DNA of 64,000 nucleotides from Rhizobium sp. BK376 (GTDB lineage Bacteria; Pseudomonadota; Alphaproteobacteria; Rhizobiales; Rhizobiaceae). The translations under genes and the position numbers were made by a program. The notes under the pieces are model-generated. The model had not been told where the DNA came from. It searched no databases and saw only the letters and a list, made by a program, of their open reading frames with translations. The stretch spans positions 309,045 through 373,044 of the forward strand of contig NZ_SLZG01000003.1 in assembly GCF_004341625.1 (NCBI RefSeq), given 5' to 3'. Shown piece after piece: positions 1 through 7,396 of this stretch. Every line of letters starts with the position of its first letter. The first letter of the stretch is position 1.

Positions 1-173
1 ACCTGCCTCCCGCCAGCGTCTACCGGATTTCGCGTCGAAAGCCGCTTGAGGTCTCGCCTCGCAAGCACAGATATCGTAGCAGGGATGTGAACGCCGATAT
101 CGCGACACTTGCTGCCGAACTGGCAGCCAGAAGCAATGCGATGGAGGCGGCGGGGACGGAATCGAGACTTTAA
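1..173 (+). CDS. 3' end of an unidentified gene
   Basis: The frame is open from the window edge to a TAA at 171-173 and encodes about 56 residues ending in TESRL. The stop overlaps the ATG of the next gene in a TAATG junction, which is typical of translationally coupled genes and supports this being a real upstream gene. The visible tail is rich in Arg, Ser and Ala and shows no motif I recognise. It could be the end of a transporter or enzyme co-transcribed with the TetR regulator. The function cannot be judged from this fragment. Confidence 0.45.
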   Translation, partial: LPPASVYRISRRKPLEVSPRKHRYRSRDVNADIATLAAELAARSNAMEAAGTESRL

Positions 174-823
174 TGGCAGACGACAGGCATATGGACGGGG
201 ATGTGAGGGAAGGTCGCCGCGAGCGCAAGCGGCGCCAGACGCGGGAACGCATTGAGCAGGCGGCCATGAGACTCTTCCTTGAGCGCGGCTTCGAGGCAAC
301 GACGATCGAGGATATCACGGAGGCGGCTGACGTCTCCAAGCGCAGCTTCTTCGACTATTTTCCAAGCAAGGAAGAGGTTGTCTTTGCCTGGCAGGATGCC
401 TTTGCCGATGGGCTCGCGGCCGCCATTTCCGCCCGGCCTGCCGGCGAGCCGGTCGTCAAGGTCATCGAGGAATCCCTGACCTCAGCCATCGTTGCCGCTG
501 CCGATCCGCAGAGCATGGCGCTCGGCGATCTTATCCGCAACACGCCGGCGCTCTGCGCCCGCGACCAGCTCAAATACACCAAGCTCGAGCAGAAATTGAC
601 CGAGGCGCTGTCTGCACGCACGGGCGATAGCGAGGAAGAGCGTTTTCGGATGCGTCTTCTCTCCGCCATCGTCGTCGGTGCAATGCGCGCCGGCGGTGAA
701 AGATGGCACCAAATGCCAGAAAAGGGGCCGCTCGAGGCCTTCGCACGTGAGATCTTCCGCGACCTCTGGAAGGTGCTGGCAAGCTTCGGTAAAGAGATCA
801 ACTCTGAGAGTGTTAAAGGTTGA
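173..823 (+). CDS. TetR/AcrR family transcriptional regulator
   Basis: This is a 216-residue predicted one-component repressor. After a basic leader, residues about 20-70 form the TetR helix-turn-helix. The recognisable run is TRERIEQAAMRLFLERGFEA followed by TTIEDITEAADVSKRSFFDY, with the F-F-D-Y-F-P-S-K-E-E signature that ends the TetR DNA-binding domain. The remaining ~140 residues would be the all-helical ligand-binding and dimerisation domain, whose ligand cannot be predicted. The length is typical of the family. The start overlaps the stop of the preceding gene, so the two probably share a transcript, and the natural target may be that upstream gene. The 3' end faces the LysR gene at 884, with a palindromic repeat between them. 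Confidence 0.9.
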   Translation: MADDRHMDGDVREGRRERKRRQTRERIEQAAMRLFLERGFEATTIEDITEAADVSKRSFFDYFPSKEEVVFAWQDAFADGLAAAISARPAGEPVVKVIEESLTSAIVAAADPQSMALGDLIRNTPALCARDQLKYTKLEQKLTEALSARTGDSEEERFRMRLLSAIVVGAMRAGGERWHQMPEKGPLEAFAREIFRDLWKVLASFGKEINSESVKG

Positions 824-828
824 CCCCA

Positions 829-881
829 CAGCAATTCCAGCAAAAGTGTCAAACGGTTTTGCGTTCGGAATTGCGTCAAAA
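829..881. repeat. palindromic intergenic repeat, RIME-like
   Basis: Between two convergent genes lies an interrupted palindrome. GCAATTCC (831-838) pairs with GGAATTGC (867-874), and GCAAAA (840-845) pairs with TTTTGC (857-862). This layout resembles the Rhizobium-specific intergenic mosaic elements (RIME) known from rhizobial genomes. Assignment to that family is from memory of its consensus. It may also form the terminator for both flanking genes. Confidence 0.5.
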
Positions 882-883
882 CT

Positions 884-1813
884 CTAGGTCAGCGCGCCGG
901 CCGTCTGCGGCTTGATGCCGTTCCCGCGCCTGCGCAGGAAGTCGATCAGAGCTCTGAGCTTGGCCGGCACGCGCCGGCGGTCAGCATAGTAGAGCGTCAG
1001 GCCCGCAAGATCGGGGCTCCAGTCGGAAAGAATGCGAACCAGGCGCCCATCATCCAGGAAGCGGTCGATATAGCCGTTGATCATATAGGCAATGCCGATG
1101 CCGTCGAGTGCCGCCTGTGTCAGCGCCGCTGAATCGTTGAGAATGAGGCGGCCGCTGACCGCGAGTTCGATCTTCTCTCCGTCTTTCTCGAATTCCCACC
1201 GCTCGATCTGGCCGCTGCTCGAATGGCGGAAACTGATGCAATTGTGATTGAGCAGATCTCGCGGATGTCTCGGCACGCCATAGCGCGCGAGATAGTCGGG
1301 TGCCGCAATGATGTGCGCATCGATCGCGGGGCCGATCTTGAGGGCGACCATATCCTTCTGCACCAGATCGCCGAAGCGGATGCCGGCGTCGAACCCTTCG
1401 CCGACGATGTCGACCAGCGACGCTTCGATACGCACCTCCAGCCCGATATCCGGATACGCGTCGAGAAAATCGCGCAGGATCGGCTGGAGCGCTATCATAT
1501 AGCCTGCCCGCGCGACATTGATGCGCAGCAACCCGGCAGGCCGATCCGATGCTTCGCCAAGCTCGGCTGCTGCAGCCGTCAGATCGCGCACGGCAGGAAC
1601 GACACGTTCGAGATAGCGTGAACCCGCTTCCGTCAGACTGACGCTTCGCGTCGTGCGGTTGAAGAGGGCGAGCCGCATCCGCTGTTCCAGCTTGCTGATC
1701 GACTGGCTGACGGCGGAAGGCGAAACGCCGAGCCGCACGGCTGCTGCTGAAAAGCTCTTTTCTTCGGCGACGATGACGAAAGTCACCAAGCCATCCAGCA
1801 TGTCCTGACGCAT
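884..1813 (-). CDS. LysR family transcriptional regulator
   Basis: This 309-residue protein has the full LysR plan. Residues about 5-65 are the winged helix-turn-helix (FSAAAVRLGVSPSAVSQSIS, then the wing LFNRTTRSVSLTEAG). Residues ~90-300 are the periplasmic-binding-protein-like effector domain. The DNA-binding domain closely resembles the second LysR protein at 3758-4684, with the same LFNRTTRSVS wing, so the two are likely paralogues of the group that often sits beside oxidoreductases. It is transcribed away from the short-chain dehydrogenase at 1936, and the ~120 bp divergent spacer probably holds its operator. The dehydrogenase and aldo/keto reductase are the likely targets. The inducer is unknown. 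Confidence 0.9.
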   Translation of the reverse strand: MRQDMLDGLVTFVIVAEEKSFSAAAVRLGVSPSAVSQSISKLEQRMRLALFNRTTRSVSLTEAGSRYLERVVPAVRDLTAAAAELGEASDRPAGLLRINVARAGYMIALQPILRDFLDAYPDIGLEVRIEASLVDIVGEGFDAGIRFGDLVQKDMVALKIGPAIDAHIIAAPDYLARYGVPRHPRDLLNHNCISFRHSSSGQIERWEFEKDGEKIELAVSGRLILNDSAALTQAALDGIGIAYMINGYIDRFLDDGRLVRILSDWSPDLAGLTLYYADRRRVPAKLRALIDFLRRRGNGIKPQTAGALT

Positions 1814-1935
1814 GAAATCCTCCGCTGCCGGATCGAGATTAATCAGTTTTTCTAAAAAGGGTATCGTCCATTGATCAGATTATCGAAAATGTCGGGACGG
1901 TTTATCTTCCTCCTGCCCAACAAGGAGTATTGCCG

Positions 1936-2772
1936 ATGCCAGACACCAAGACATTCTTCATCACCGGCGTATCGACCGGTTTCGGTCGTGCGCTCGCTGA
2001 AGCCGCGCTTGCAGACGGCCATAAGGTCGTGGGCACCCTGCGCAACGAACAGGCCCGCCGCGAATTCGATGCGCTGAAGCCGGGCCATTCCTTTGGCAGG
2101 CTGCTTGAAGTGACGGATACCGCTGCCATCGCACCCGTTGTCGCAGAGGTGGAAAGCAACGTCGGCGGCATCGACGTGCTGGTCAACAATGCCGGCTACG
2201 GCCACGAGGGATTGCTGGAGGAATCGACGATCGAGGATCTGCGCCGCCAGTTTGAAGTCAATGTTTACGGCCCCGTCGCTGTCATGCAGGCAGTGCTGCC
2301 CTATATGCGCAAGCGCAGGAGCGGCCGGATACTCAACATCACGTCGATGGGCGGGATTACGACGTTTCCGGGAATCTCTTTTTATCATGGCAGCAAGTTC
2401 GCGCTGGAAGGCATATCGGAAAGCGTGGGCAAGGAAGTCAGGAGTTTCGGCATCTATGTGACGGCCATCGAGCCGGGCGGATTCCGCACCGACTGGGCCG
2501 GCCGTTCCATGGTTCGTGCGGAGCGATCGATATCGGATTACGACGAGGTTTTCGAACCGCTGCGTGCACGCCGCCTGGAACGCAGCGGCAAGCAGGCCGG
2601 CGATCCGAAAAAAGCAGCGGACGCAATGCTGAAGCTGGTTGCATCGGACAATCCGCCGACCCATCTCCTGCTTGGTCGCGATGCGATCGATTTCGTACGA
2701 GAAAAGCTCGGGCTGCTGAAGACCGAATTTGATGCCTGGGAGCCGGTATCGAGCTCCACGGATTTTGAGTGA
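1936..2772 (+). CDS. short-chain dehydrogenase/reductase
   Basis: This is a classical SDR oxidoreductase of 278 residues acting on an unknown small carbonyl or alcohol. The N terminus holds the Rossmann signature FFITGVSTGFG (T-G-x(3)-G-x-G), followed by the NNAGYG motif, the catalytic Ser in NITSMGG and the catalytic YHGSK (Y-x3-K). The loop after the active site (IEPGGFRTDW) is usual for NADP-type enzymes of this subgroup. I chose the ATG at 1936 because an AAGGAG at 1922-1927 sits 8 nt upstream; an in-frame TTG at 1930 is too close to it. It is divergent from a LysR regulator and 34 bp ahead of the aldo/keto reductase, so the two reductases probably form one LysR-controlled unit. Confidence 0.9.
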   Translation: MPDTKTFFITGVSTGFGRALAEAALADGHKVVGTLRNEQARREFDALKPGHSFGRLLEVTDTAAIAPVVAEVESNVGGIDVLVNNAGYGHEGLLEESTIEDLRRQFEVNVYGPVAVMQAVLPYMRKRRSGRILNITSMGGITTFPGISFYHGSKFALEGISESVGKEVRSFGIYVTAIEPGGFRTDWAGRSMVRAERSISDYDEVFEPLRARRLERSGKQAGDPKKAADAMLKLVASDNPPTHLLLGRDAIDFVREKLGLLKTEFDAWEPVSSSTDFE

Positions 2773-2806
2773 GCACTGAAACATTTTTGTTAGGAAGGAA
2801 AAGACC

Positions 2807-3685
2807 ATGTCTGATTTGAACGCAGCAAGATCCGGTACTTTCAAGATCGGCGGTGACCTCAGCGTCAATCGCCTCGGCTTCGGCGCGATGCGCATCACGG
2901 GCCGTGGCATCTGGGGCGAGCCGGAAGATCACGCAGAATCCATCCGCACCCTGAAGCGCCTGCCGGAACTCGGCATCAATTTCATCGATACCGCCGATTC
3001 CTACGGTCCGGATGTGTCCGAGCGCCTGATCAAGGAGGCACTCCATCCCTATAGCAAGGTCGTCATTGCGACCAAAGCCGGCCTTACCCGCACGGGCCCG
3101 GACCAGTGGATTCCGCTTGGCCGTCCTGAATACCTGCTCCAGCAGGTGCACAAGAGCCTGCGCAACCTCGGTGTCGAGCAGATCGACCTCTGGCAGCTGC
3201 ACCGCATCGATCCGAAGGTTCCCGCCAAGGAACAGTTCGACGCCGTCAAGTCTTTGCTCGACAGCAAGCTTATCCGTCATGCCGGCTTGAGCGAAGTCTC
3301 CGTCGCCGACATCGAGGCCGCCTCGAAGGTCTTCAAGGTCGCGACGGTCCAGAACCGCTACAATCTGGTCGACCGTACCAGCGAGGATGTTCTCGACTAT
3401 TGCGAAAAGCACAATATCGGCTTCATCCCCTGGTTCCCGCTCGCGGCCGGCGATCTTGCCAAGCCCGGCTCGCTGCTCGATACGATTGCGAAGAAGCACA
3501 ATGCCGCGCCGAGCCAGATAGCGCTCGACTGGGTACTGAAGCGCAGCCCCGTCATGCTGCCGATCCCCGGTACCTCTAAGGTCAAGCACTTGGAAGAAAA
3601 CGTCGCCGCCGTGAACATCACGATCTCCGACGAGGAGTTCAAGGCCCTCGACGCCGAAGGCAAGAAGCTGTTCAAGGCCGCGTGA
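2807..3685 (+). CDS. aldo/keto reductase
   Basis: This 292-residue protein is predicted to be an NADPH-dependent aldo/keto reductase with a TIM barrel. The visible tetrad elements are the Asp and Tyr in [10 protein letters not shown], the Lys in VVIATKAG and the His in LWQLHRID. The C-terminal segment [18 protein letters not shown] is the usual NADPH 2'-phosphate binding region. It belongs to the group of bacterial AKRs that are often annotated as oxidoreductases without a known substrate. A GGAAGG ribosome site lies just before its ATG. It follows the SDR gene closely and is ended by a strong hairpin at 3728-3758, so the two genes likely form a two-cistron operon. Confidence 0.92.
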   Translation: MSDLNAARSGTFKIGGDLSVNRLGFGAMRITGRGIWGEPEDHAESIRTLKRLPELGINFIDTADSYGPDVSERLIKEALHPYSKVVIATKAGLTRTGPDQWIPLGRPEYLLQQVHKSLRNLGVEQIDLWQLHRIDPKVPAKEQFDAVKSLLDSKLIRHAGLSEVSVADIEAASKVFKVATVQNRYNLVDRTSEDVLDYCEKHNIGFIPWFPLAAGDLAKPGSLLDTIAKKHNAAPSQIALDWVLKRSPVMLPIPGTSKVKHLEENVAAVNITISDEEFKALDAEGKKLFKAA

Positions 3686-3727
3686 TGCTTCTGGTTTGCG
3701 GAGTTTGAAGACCGCACAGGCAGAACA

Positions 3728-3758
3728 AAGGGGGCGCGTGACGCCCCCTTATTTTTTT
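3728..3758 (+). terminator. intrinsic terminator after the aldo/keto reductase
   Basis: A perfect 9 bp stem (AAGGGGGCG at 3728-3736 and CGCCCCCTT at 3742-3750) with a 5 nt loop is followed by A and seven T residues. The T-run overlaps the stop codon of the convergent LysR gene. Confidence 0.9.
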
Positions 3759-4684
3759 CATCGGTCGTGATATTCCACGGAAGAGGTGGCGGCCCTCGTC
3801 ATCTCGCGGACGAGGCCGACGAAAGCCGTCAGTGCCGCAGTGGGATGTCGGTGCCTTGGGTAGTAAAGGCAGATGCCGGGAAAGGGCGGTGTCCACTCTT
3901 CAAGAAGATGCACCAGCCGCCCTTCGGCTATGTCCTTTGCCACATTATCGACGATGAGATAGCCAATGCCCGCGCCGCCGAGCACGGCTTCGCGCATCAG
4001 TACAGCACTTTGCAGCGTCATCGGCCCCCTGGTGTCGATCCGGATTTCCTCGCCGCGACGCTCGAATTCCCATCGATAGAGGGTGCCGCTTGGCAGCCGT
4101 AACCGAATGCAGTCATGCGCGAGAAGATCCTGAGGGGTCTGTGGTGCTTCTCTTTTATCGAGATAGGAGGGCGCGGCCACGACAGCGAAGCGCTCTTCCG
4201 GCTTCAGCATGATCGCGATCATGTCCTGCGGCACGGTTTCGACCAGCCTGATGCCGGCGTCATATCCCTCCGCCACGATATCGACCATTCGCCCCTCAGT
4301 CGTGATATCAAGATGGACATCGGGATAGCGCTTCTGAAATTCCAGCAGGATCGGCATGAGGCGGTGCCGCGCCGCGCCTTCCGAAGTGTCGATCCGAAGC
4401 CTCCCGCTCGGCTTGGCGCGAAACTGGTTGACGGCTTCCACTGCGCCCGAAATATCGCGCAGGGCGGGACCGACGCGCGCCAGGAATTCTTCGCCCGCTT
4501 CCGTCTGGGAGACGCTCCGCGTGGTCCGATTGAAAAGCCGAACGCCGATCCGCGCCTCCAGCGTCGCAACGGCATGGCTGACTGCCGAAGGCGACATGCC
4601 GAGTTCAAGCGCTGCAGCACGAAAACTGCGCGTCGTCGCCACCGTGACGAATGTATTCAGTTCGACCAGGCCTGCCATGCGCAT
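3758..4684 (-). CDS. LysR family transcriptional regulator
   Basis: This is a 308-residue LysR protein. The N-terminal winged helix (FRAAALELGMSPSAVSHAVA, then LFNRTTRSVSQTEAG) is followed by the substrate-binding effector domain. It is close in sequence to the LysR protein at 884-1813. It reads away from the SDR gene at 4790 with a 105 bp spacer. That spacer contains the inverted repeat TGCTGG-N14-CCAGCA, a plausible binding site. The arrangement LysR divergent from SDR repeats that seen at 884-2772, so a duplicated regulator-enzyme module is likely. The effector and the enzyme's substrate are unknown. Confidence 0.9.
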   Translation of the reverse strand: MRMAGLVELNTFVTVATTRSFRAAALELGMSPSAVSHAVATLEARIGVRLFNRTTRSVSQTEAGEEFLARVGPALRDISGAVEAVNQFRAKPSGRLRIDTSEGAARHRLMPILLEFQKRYPDVHLDITTEGRMVDIVAEGYDAGIRLVETVPQDMIAIMLKPEERFAVVAAPSYLDKREAPQTPQDLLAHDCIRLRLPSGTLYRWEFERRGEEIRIDTRGPMTLQSAVLMREAVLGGAGIGYLIVDNVAKDIAEGRLVHLLEEWTPPFPGICLYYPRHRHPTAALTAFVGLVREMTRAATSSVEYHDR

Positions 4685-4718
4685 TGTGCGATTTCCCTCA
4701 TGAACCCATCCGAAAATA

Positions 4719-4744
4719 TGCTGGTTATCCGCACAGTGCCAGCA
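4719..4744. promoter_or_regulatory. candidate LysR operator
   Basis: The inverted repeat TGCTGG (4719-4724) and CCAGCA (4739-4744) is separated by 14 bp and lies between a divergent LysR gene and an SDR gene. Position and symmetry suggest an operator. No consensus is known for this regulator. Confidence 0.3.
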
Positions 4745-4789
4745 GCTTATTTTGAGGCTCGAACCAAGTGCTTTGCGAAAGGGAAGAGC

Positions 4790-5623
4790 ATGAGAAGGAC
4801 AATTCTGATCACCGGCGCCTCATCAGGCATTGGTAAGGCATCGGTGAAACTCTTTGCCTCCAGGGGCTGGAACGTCGTCGCCACGATGAGAAATCCCGAT
4901 CGGGAAAAGGAACTGAACGGGCTGGACGATGTCCTCGTGTCGAGGCTCGACGTGCAGGATCGCCAGAGCATCGCCGAAGCGATCGAAGCCGGCATCGACC
5001 GCTTCGGTAGGATAGATGCCCTCGTCAACAACGCCGGTTACGGTCAGAACGGCATTTTCGAGGCAGTCCCGCGCGAGAAGGTCATCGAACAATTCGATGT
5101 CAACGTCTTTGGGGTGATGGATGTCACCCGCGCCATCTTGCCCCATTTTCGCAAGAACAAGGCCGGTATGATCATCAATGTCAGTTCCGGTGCCGGGCTT
5201 TTTACATTGCCGATGATATCGCTCTACTGCGCCAGCAAATTCGCCCTGGAGGGCTTCACGGAAGCGCTGTCCTATGAGCTTTTGGCGCTCAACATTGGCG
5301 TAAAGCTGGTGATACCGCATGGCGGCGTCAGCGAGACCAGTTTCGTGGAGCGCGCGACGCAGGGCGGAACGGACAATGTCACGCCGCCCGATTACCACGC
5401 CTTCCTGCAGAGCTCGCAGCAGGCCTTTGCAGGAATGGCTGCCGCCCGCACCATGAATTCCGTCGACGTCGCTGCTGTCGTTCATGAAGCGGCGACCGAC
5501 GGCACGGATCGGCTGCGTTATCTCGTGGGAGACGATGCCCGCGGCTTCATCAAGGCCCGTCGTGAAATGACGGATCAGGGCTATATAGACTTTATGCGCG
5601 CCCATTTTGCGACTGCAAATTAG
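4790..5623 (+). CDS. short-chain dehydrogenase/reductase
   Basis: This is a 277-residue classical SDR. Visible elements are the Rossmann signature LITGASSGIG near residue 5, ALVNNAGYG, the catalytic Ser in INVSSGAG and YCASK for the catalytic Tyr and Lys. The start is placed at the ATG at 4790 because the Rossmann strand begins directly after it and a GGGAAGAG lies just upstream. The frame stays open far upstream only because it runs antisense to the LysR gene. The end VIPHGGVSETSF replaces the more usual PG[G/F]-T motif, so cofactor and substrate details are uncertain. It is probably controlled by the divergent LysR protein. Confidence 0.88.
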   Translation: MRRTILITGASSGIGKASVKLFASRGWNVVATMRNPDREKELNGLDDVLVSRLDVQDRQSIAEAIEAGIDRFGRIDALVNNAGYGQNGIFEAVPREKVIEQFDVNVFGVMDVTRAILPHFRKNKAGMIINVSSGAGLFTLPMISLYCASKFALEGFTEALSYELLALNIGVKLVIPHGGVSETSFVERATQGGTDNVTPPDYHAFLQSSQQAFAGMAAARTMNSVDVAAVVHEAATDGTDRLRYLVGDDARGFIKARREMTDQGYIDFMRAHFATAN

Positions 5624-5749
5624 GCAGAAATCTCTTCAGTCCGCCGTTGCTCATCGTTTTTTCAGGAGTTTCGGAAGGAAGCCATGCGGTAAATGCATTA
5701 CTGCATTGCGGCAAAACCTCTAGGAATGTCTCCGCTCAATCTATATCTA

Positions 5750-5879
5750 CTCCCTCGAAGGCAGCGCACTCCTCCTCCCAGCGCTCCTTCGTCGACTGGC
5801 AACACTCCTCCTCCTCCCAGTTGCCAGTCAGGATCAAGAGCCCGATGCATCCTCCTCCCGCATCGGGCTCTTTCATTTT
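5750..5879 (+). ncRNA. nfeR1: alpha-r14 (NfeR1-like) trans-acting small RNA
   Basis: Three stem-loops follow one another, and each exposes a CCTCCTCCC-type, anti-Shine-Dalgarno loop. Hairpin 1 pairs GAAGG-C-AGCGC (5758-5768) with GCGCTCCTTC (5781-5790). Hairpin 2 pairs GACTGGCAAC (5794-5803) with GTTGCCAGTC (5820-5829). Hairpin 3 pairs the 13 nt AAGAGCCCGATGC (5836-5848) with GCATCGGGCTCTT (5860-5872), ends in a T-rich tail and is the terminator. This layout and loop motif match what is known of the alphaproteobacterial alpha-r14 family, typified by Sinorhizobium NfeR1, which represses ABC transporter and other mRNAs. A CTATAT at 5741-5746 could be the -10 element, placing the 5' end near 5750. 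The family assignment is from recall; the structure is seen directly. Confidence 0.72.
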
Positions 5880-5905
5880 CCGAACTTCCGTTCAAATACG
5901 CAGGC

Positions 5906-6289
5906 TCAATCGCCGATCCGGGCTGTGCCCTTTTGACCGTTGTCCCGTGTCCAGCGGACACGATCCTCACCGGCGCGCTCCAGGCTGTAGCAATTCGTGT
6001 TTCCCTGGTACCAGGTCTGGAACTGCTGGCAGAGCTTGTTGTCCTTGATCCACCATTTGCCCGTATCGGTCGGCTTGCCGAAGGCGGCAAAGCCAAGCGC
6101 TCTGCCCGTGCCCTCCAGTTGCCCCGAAGTGTGATAATTCAGCGGTAACTCACCGCCGAGAGGGGTTGCGACATACATCGTTCTGCCGATGATATCGCTG
6201 CGTATGTCGTTCGCAGTCATGACTTCGGCCAGCGCGAAGGCCGGCAGAAGCAATGCCAATGCGAAAAGGACGAGCGAAACCGATCTCAT
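5906..6289 (-). CDS. small exported protein of unknown function (DUF995-like)
   Basis: The 127-residue product starts with a clear Sec signal peptide (MRSVSLVLFALALLLPAFAL, with likely cleavage after ALA near residue 21). The mature ~105 residues contain GRTMYVATPLGGELPLNYH, a WWIKDNKLCQ segment, a second Cys in NTNCYSLE and a Trp-rich end. The two Cys could form a disulfide. The pattern resembles rhizobial periplasmic DUF995-type proteins of unknown function, but I am not certain of the family. An AGGAG lies ahead of the ATG. Further upstream there is a near match to the EcfG stress promoter (6325-6349), so stress-induced expression is plausible. Confidence 0.7.
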   Translation of the reverse strand: MRSVSLVLFALALLLPAFALAEVMTANDIRSDIIGRTMYVATPLGGELPLNYHTSGQLEGTGRALGFAAFGKPTDTGKWWIKDNKLCQQFQTWYQGNTNCYSLERAGEDRVRWTRDNGQKGTARIGD

Positions 6290-6324
6290 TGCCCAATCTC
6301 CTGATTTTCGGTATCGCTAAAATA

Positions 6325-6349
6325 AAAGGCGCAGACGAGGAAAAGTTCC
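6325..6349 (-). promoter_or_regulatory. near-consensus EcfG/RpoE2 promoter
   Basis: On the minus strand the sequence is GGAAC (6345-6349), 16 nt, then CTTT (6325-6328), one base off the GGAAC-N16/17-CGTT general-stress consensus. The -10 element is 35 bp from the start of the exported-protein gene. Confidence 0.35.
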
Positions 6350-6498
6350 AGAAAAATCGACCTGCTTTGCTGCTGAGGCCGCGTTTGGCTAGTGGATTCG
6401 TCAAAAAAATCTAGGCAGATCGCGTCGCCTGATATATCACAACTTCAGTGAGTTCGGTGCGGATGATCGCCGCGATAAATATTCGACGCGGGGACAGC

Positions 6499-6660
6499 AT
6501 GGGAGACGGTCCGCAGATTGTGATCGTTGCGGCTGCCGGGGTGATCCGTGCAGCATTTCGGGCTTACTTTTCGGCGACGACAGCGCGACTGATGGCCGAT
6601 ATGATCACGGACATCACGCCCGCGGTCGACATGACCGCGTTCCGCATCAATCGCTATTAG
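6499..6660 (+). pseudogene. internally deleted FAD amine/amino-acid oxidoreductase remnant
   Basis: A ~53-codon frame begins with a degenerate FAD-binding strand (IVIVAAAGVI, where intact enzymes have V-I-G-A-G-I-x-G). Within about 15 residues it runs into TARLMADMITDITPAVDMTA and then FRINRY. That segment matches the conserved C terminus of D-amino-acid or hydroxyproline dehydrogenases of the DadA/HypO type (T-A-R-L-x-A-D ... P-x-D-x-x-x-[FY]-R-x-x-R-[FY]). The ~350 central residues are missing. It ends 11 bp before the SDR gene at 6672, whose ribosome site immediately follows. Its place ahead of a proline-racemase-superfamily gene suggests it was once the FAD dehydrogenase of a hydroxyproline pathway. 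The family resemblance is by eye. Confidence 0.5.
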
Positions 6661-6671
6661 GAGGATAGCCA

Positions 6672-7382
6672 ATGCCCGACACGTCAAAACCAGTAGCCCT
6701 CATCACCGGCGGTGGCCGCGGCATGGGTGAGGCGATCGCCCGCGAACTCCATTCGAACGGCCATCGCCTGGCGCTCATGTCGCCTTCGGACAGCTGCGAG
6801 AAACTGGCGAAAGAACTGGGTGGCGTCGCCTCGCGCGGCGTGGCCGAAAAGGCCGAGGACATCAAGGCGATCTTCGATCTGACCATGAAGAGCTACGGGC
6901 GCATCGACGCCGTCGTCAATCACACCGGCCATCCGCCGAAGGGCGATCTGCTCGATATATCGGATGAAGACTGGACGCTCGGCTCCGACATGATGATCCT
7001 CTCCCTTGTGCGCATGGCCCGTCTCGTCACGCCGGTCATGCTGGAGCAGGGCAAGGGCGCTTTCGTCAACATCACCACCTTTGCCGCCTACGAGCCGTCG
7101 CTGGTCTTTCCTGTTTCCTGCACCTACCGTGCTGCCGCGGGCGCCTTCACCAAGCTCTATTCGGATCGCTATGCGGCCAACAACATTCGCATGAACTGCA
7201 TACTGCCCGGCTATATCGATAGCCTCAACCACAAGCCCGAGACCGCCGACAAGATCCCGATGAAGCGCATCGGCCACATGGAGGAAATCGCCAAGACGGC
7301 AGCCTTCCTGCTGTCCGATGGCGCAGGTTATATCACCGGCCAGAACATCCGCGTCGACGGCGGCGTAACAAGACATGTCTGA
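6672..7382 (+). CDS. divergent short-chain dehydrogenase family protein lacking Y-x3-K
   Basis: This 236-residue protein has the SDR fold: the cofactor loop LITGGGRGMGEA at residues ~10-21, a NHTG in place of NNAG, and the usual FabG-like ending (AAFLLSDGAGYITGQNIRVD, then GG). At the active site the catalytic Ser position is NITTF, and the Y-x3-K motif is replaced by TYRAAAGAFTK, so the catalytic Lys is not at its normal place. The protein may bind NAD(P)H but work by a different mechanism, or may be inactive. AGGAGG at about 6660-6665 gives a good ribosome site. It sits 14 bp upstream of the epimerase-type gene, pointing to one operon. Confidence 0.85.
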   Translation: MPDTSKPVALITGGGRGMGEAIARELHSNGHRLALMSPSDSCEKLAKELGGVASRGVAEKAEDIKAIFDLTMKSYGRIDAVVNHTGHPPKGDLLDISDEDWTLGSDMMILSLVRMARLVTPVMLEQGKGAFVNITTFAAYEPSLVFPVSCTYRAAAGAFTKLYSDRYAANNIRMNCILPGYIDSLNHKPETADKIPMKRIGHMEEIAKTAAFLLSDGAGYITGQNIRVDGGVTRHV

Positions 7383-7396
7383 TTGGAGAAAATGAA

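Noticed and set aside
2438..3589. 383-codon frame on the minus strand
   Set aside because: Antisense to the aldo/keto reductase; no ribosome site or domain.
4115..4789. Long upstream extension of the SDR frame at 4790
   Set aside because: Runs antisense through the LysR gene, while the Rossmann start and ribosome site lie at 4790.
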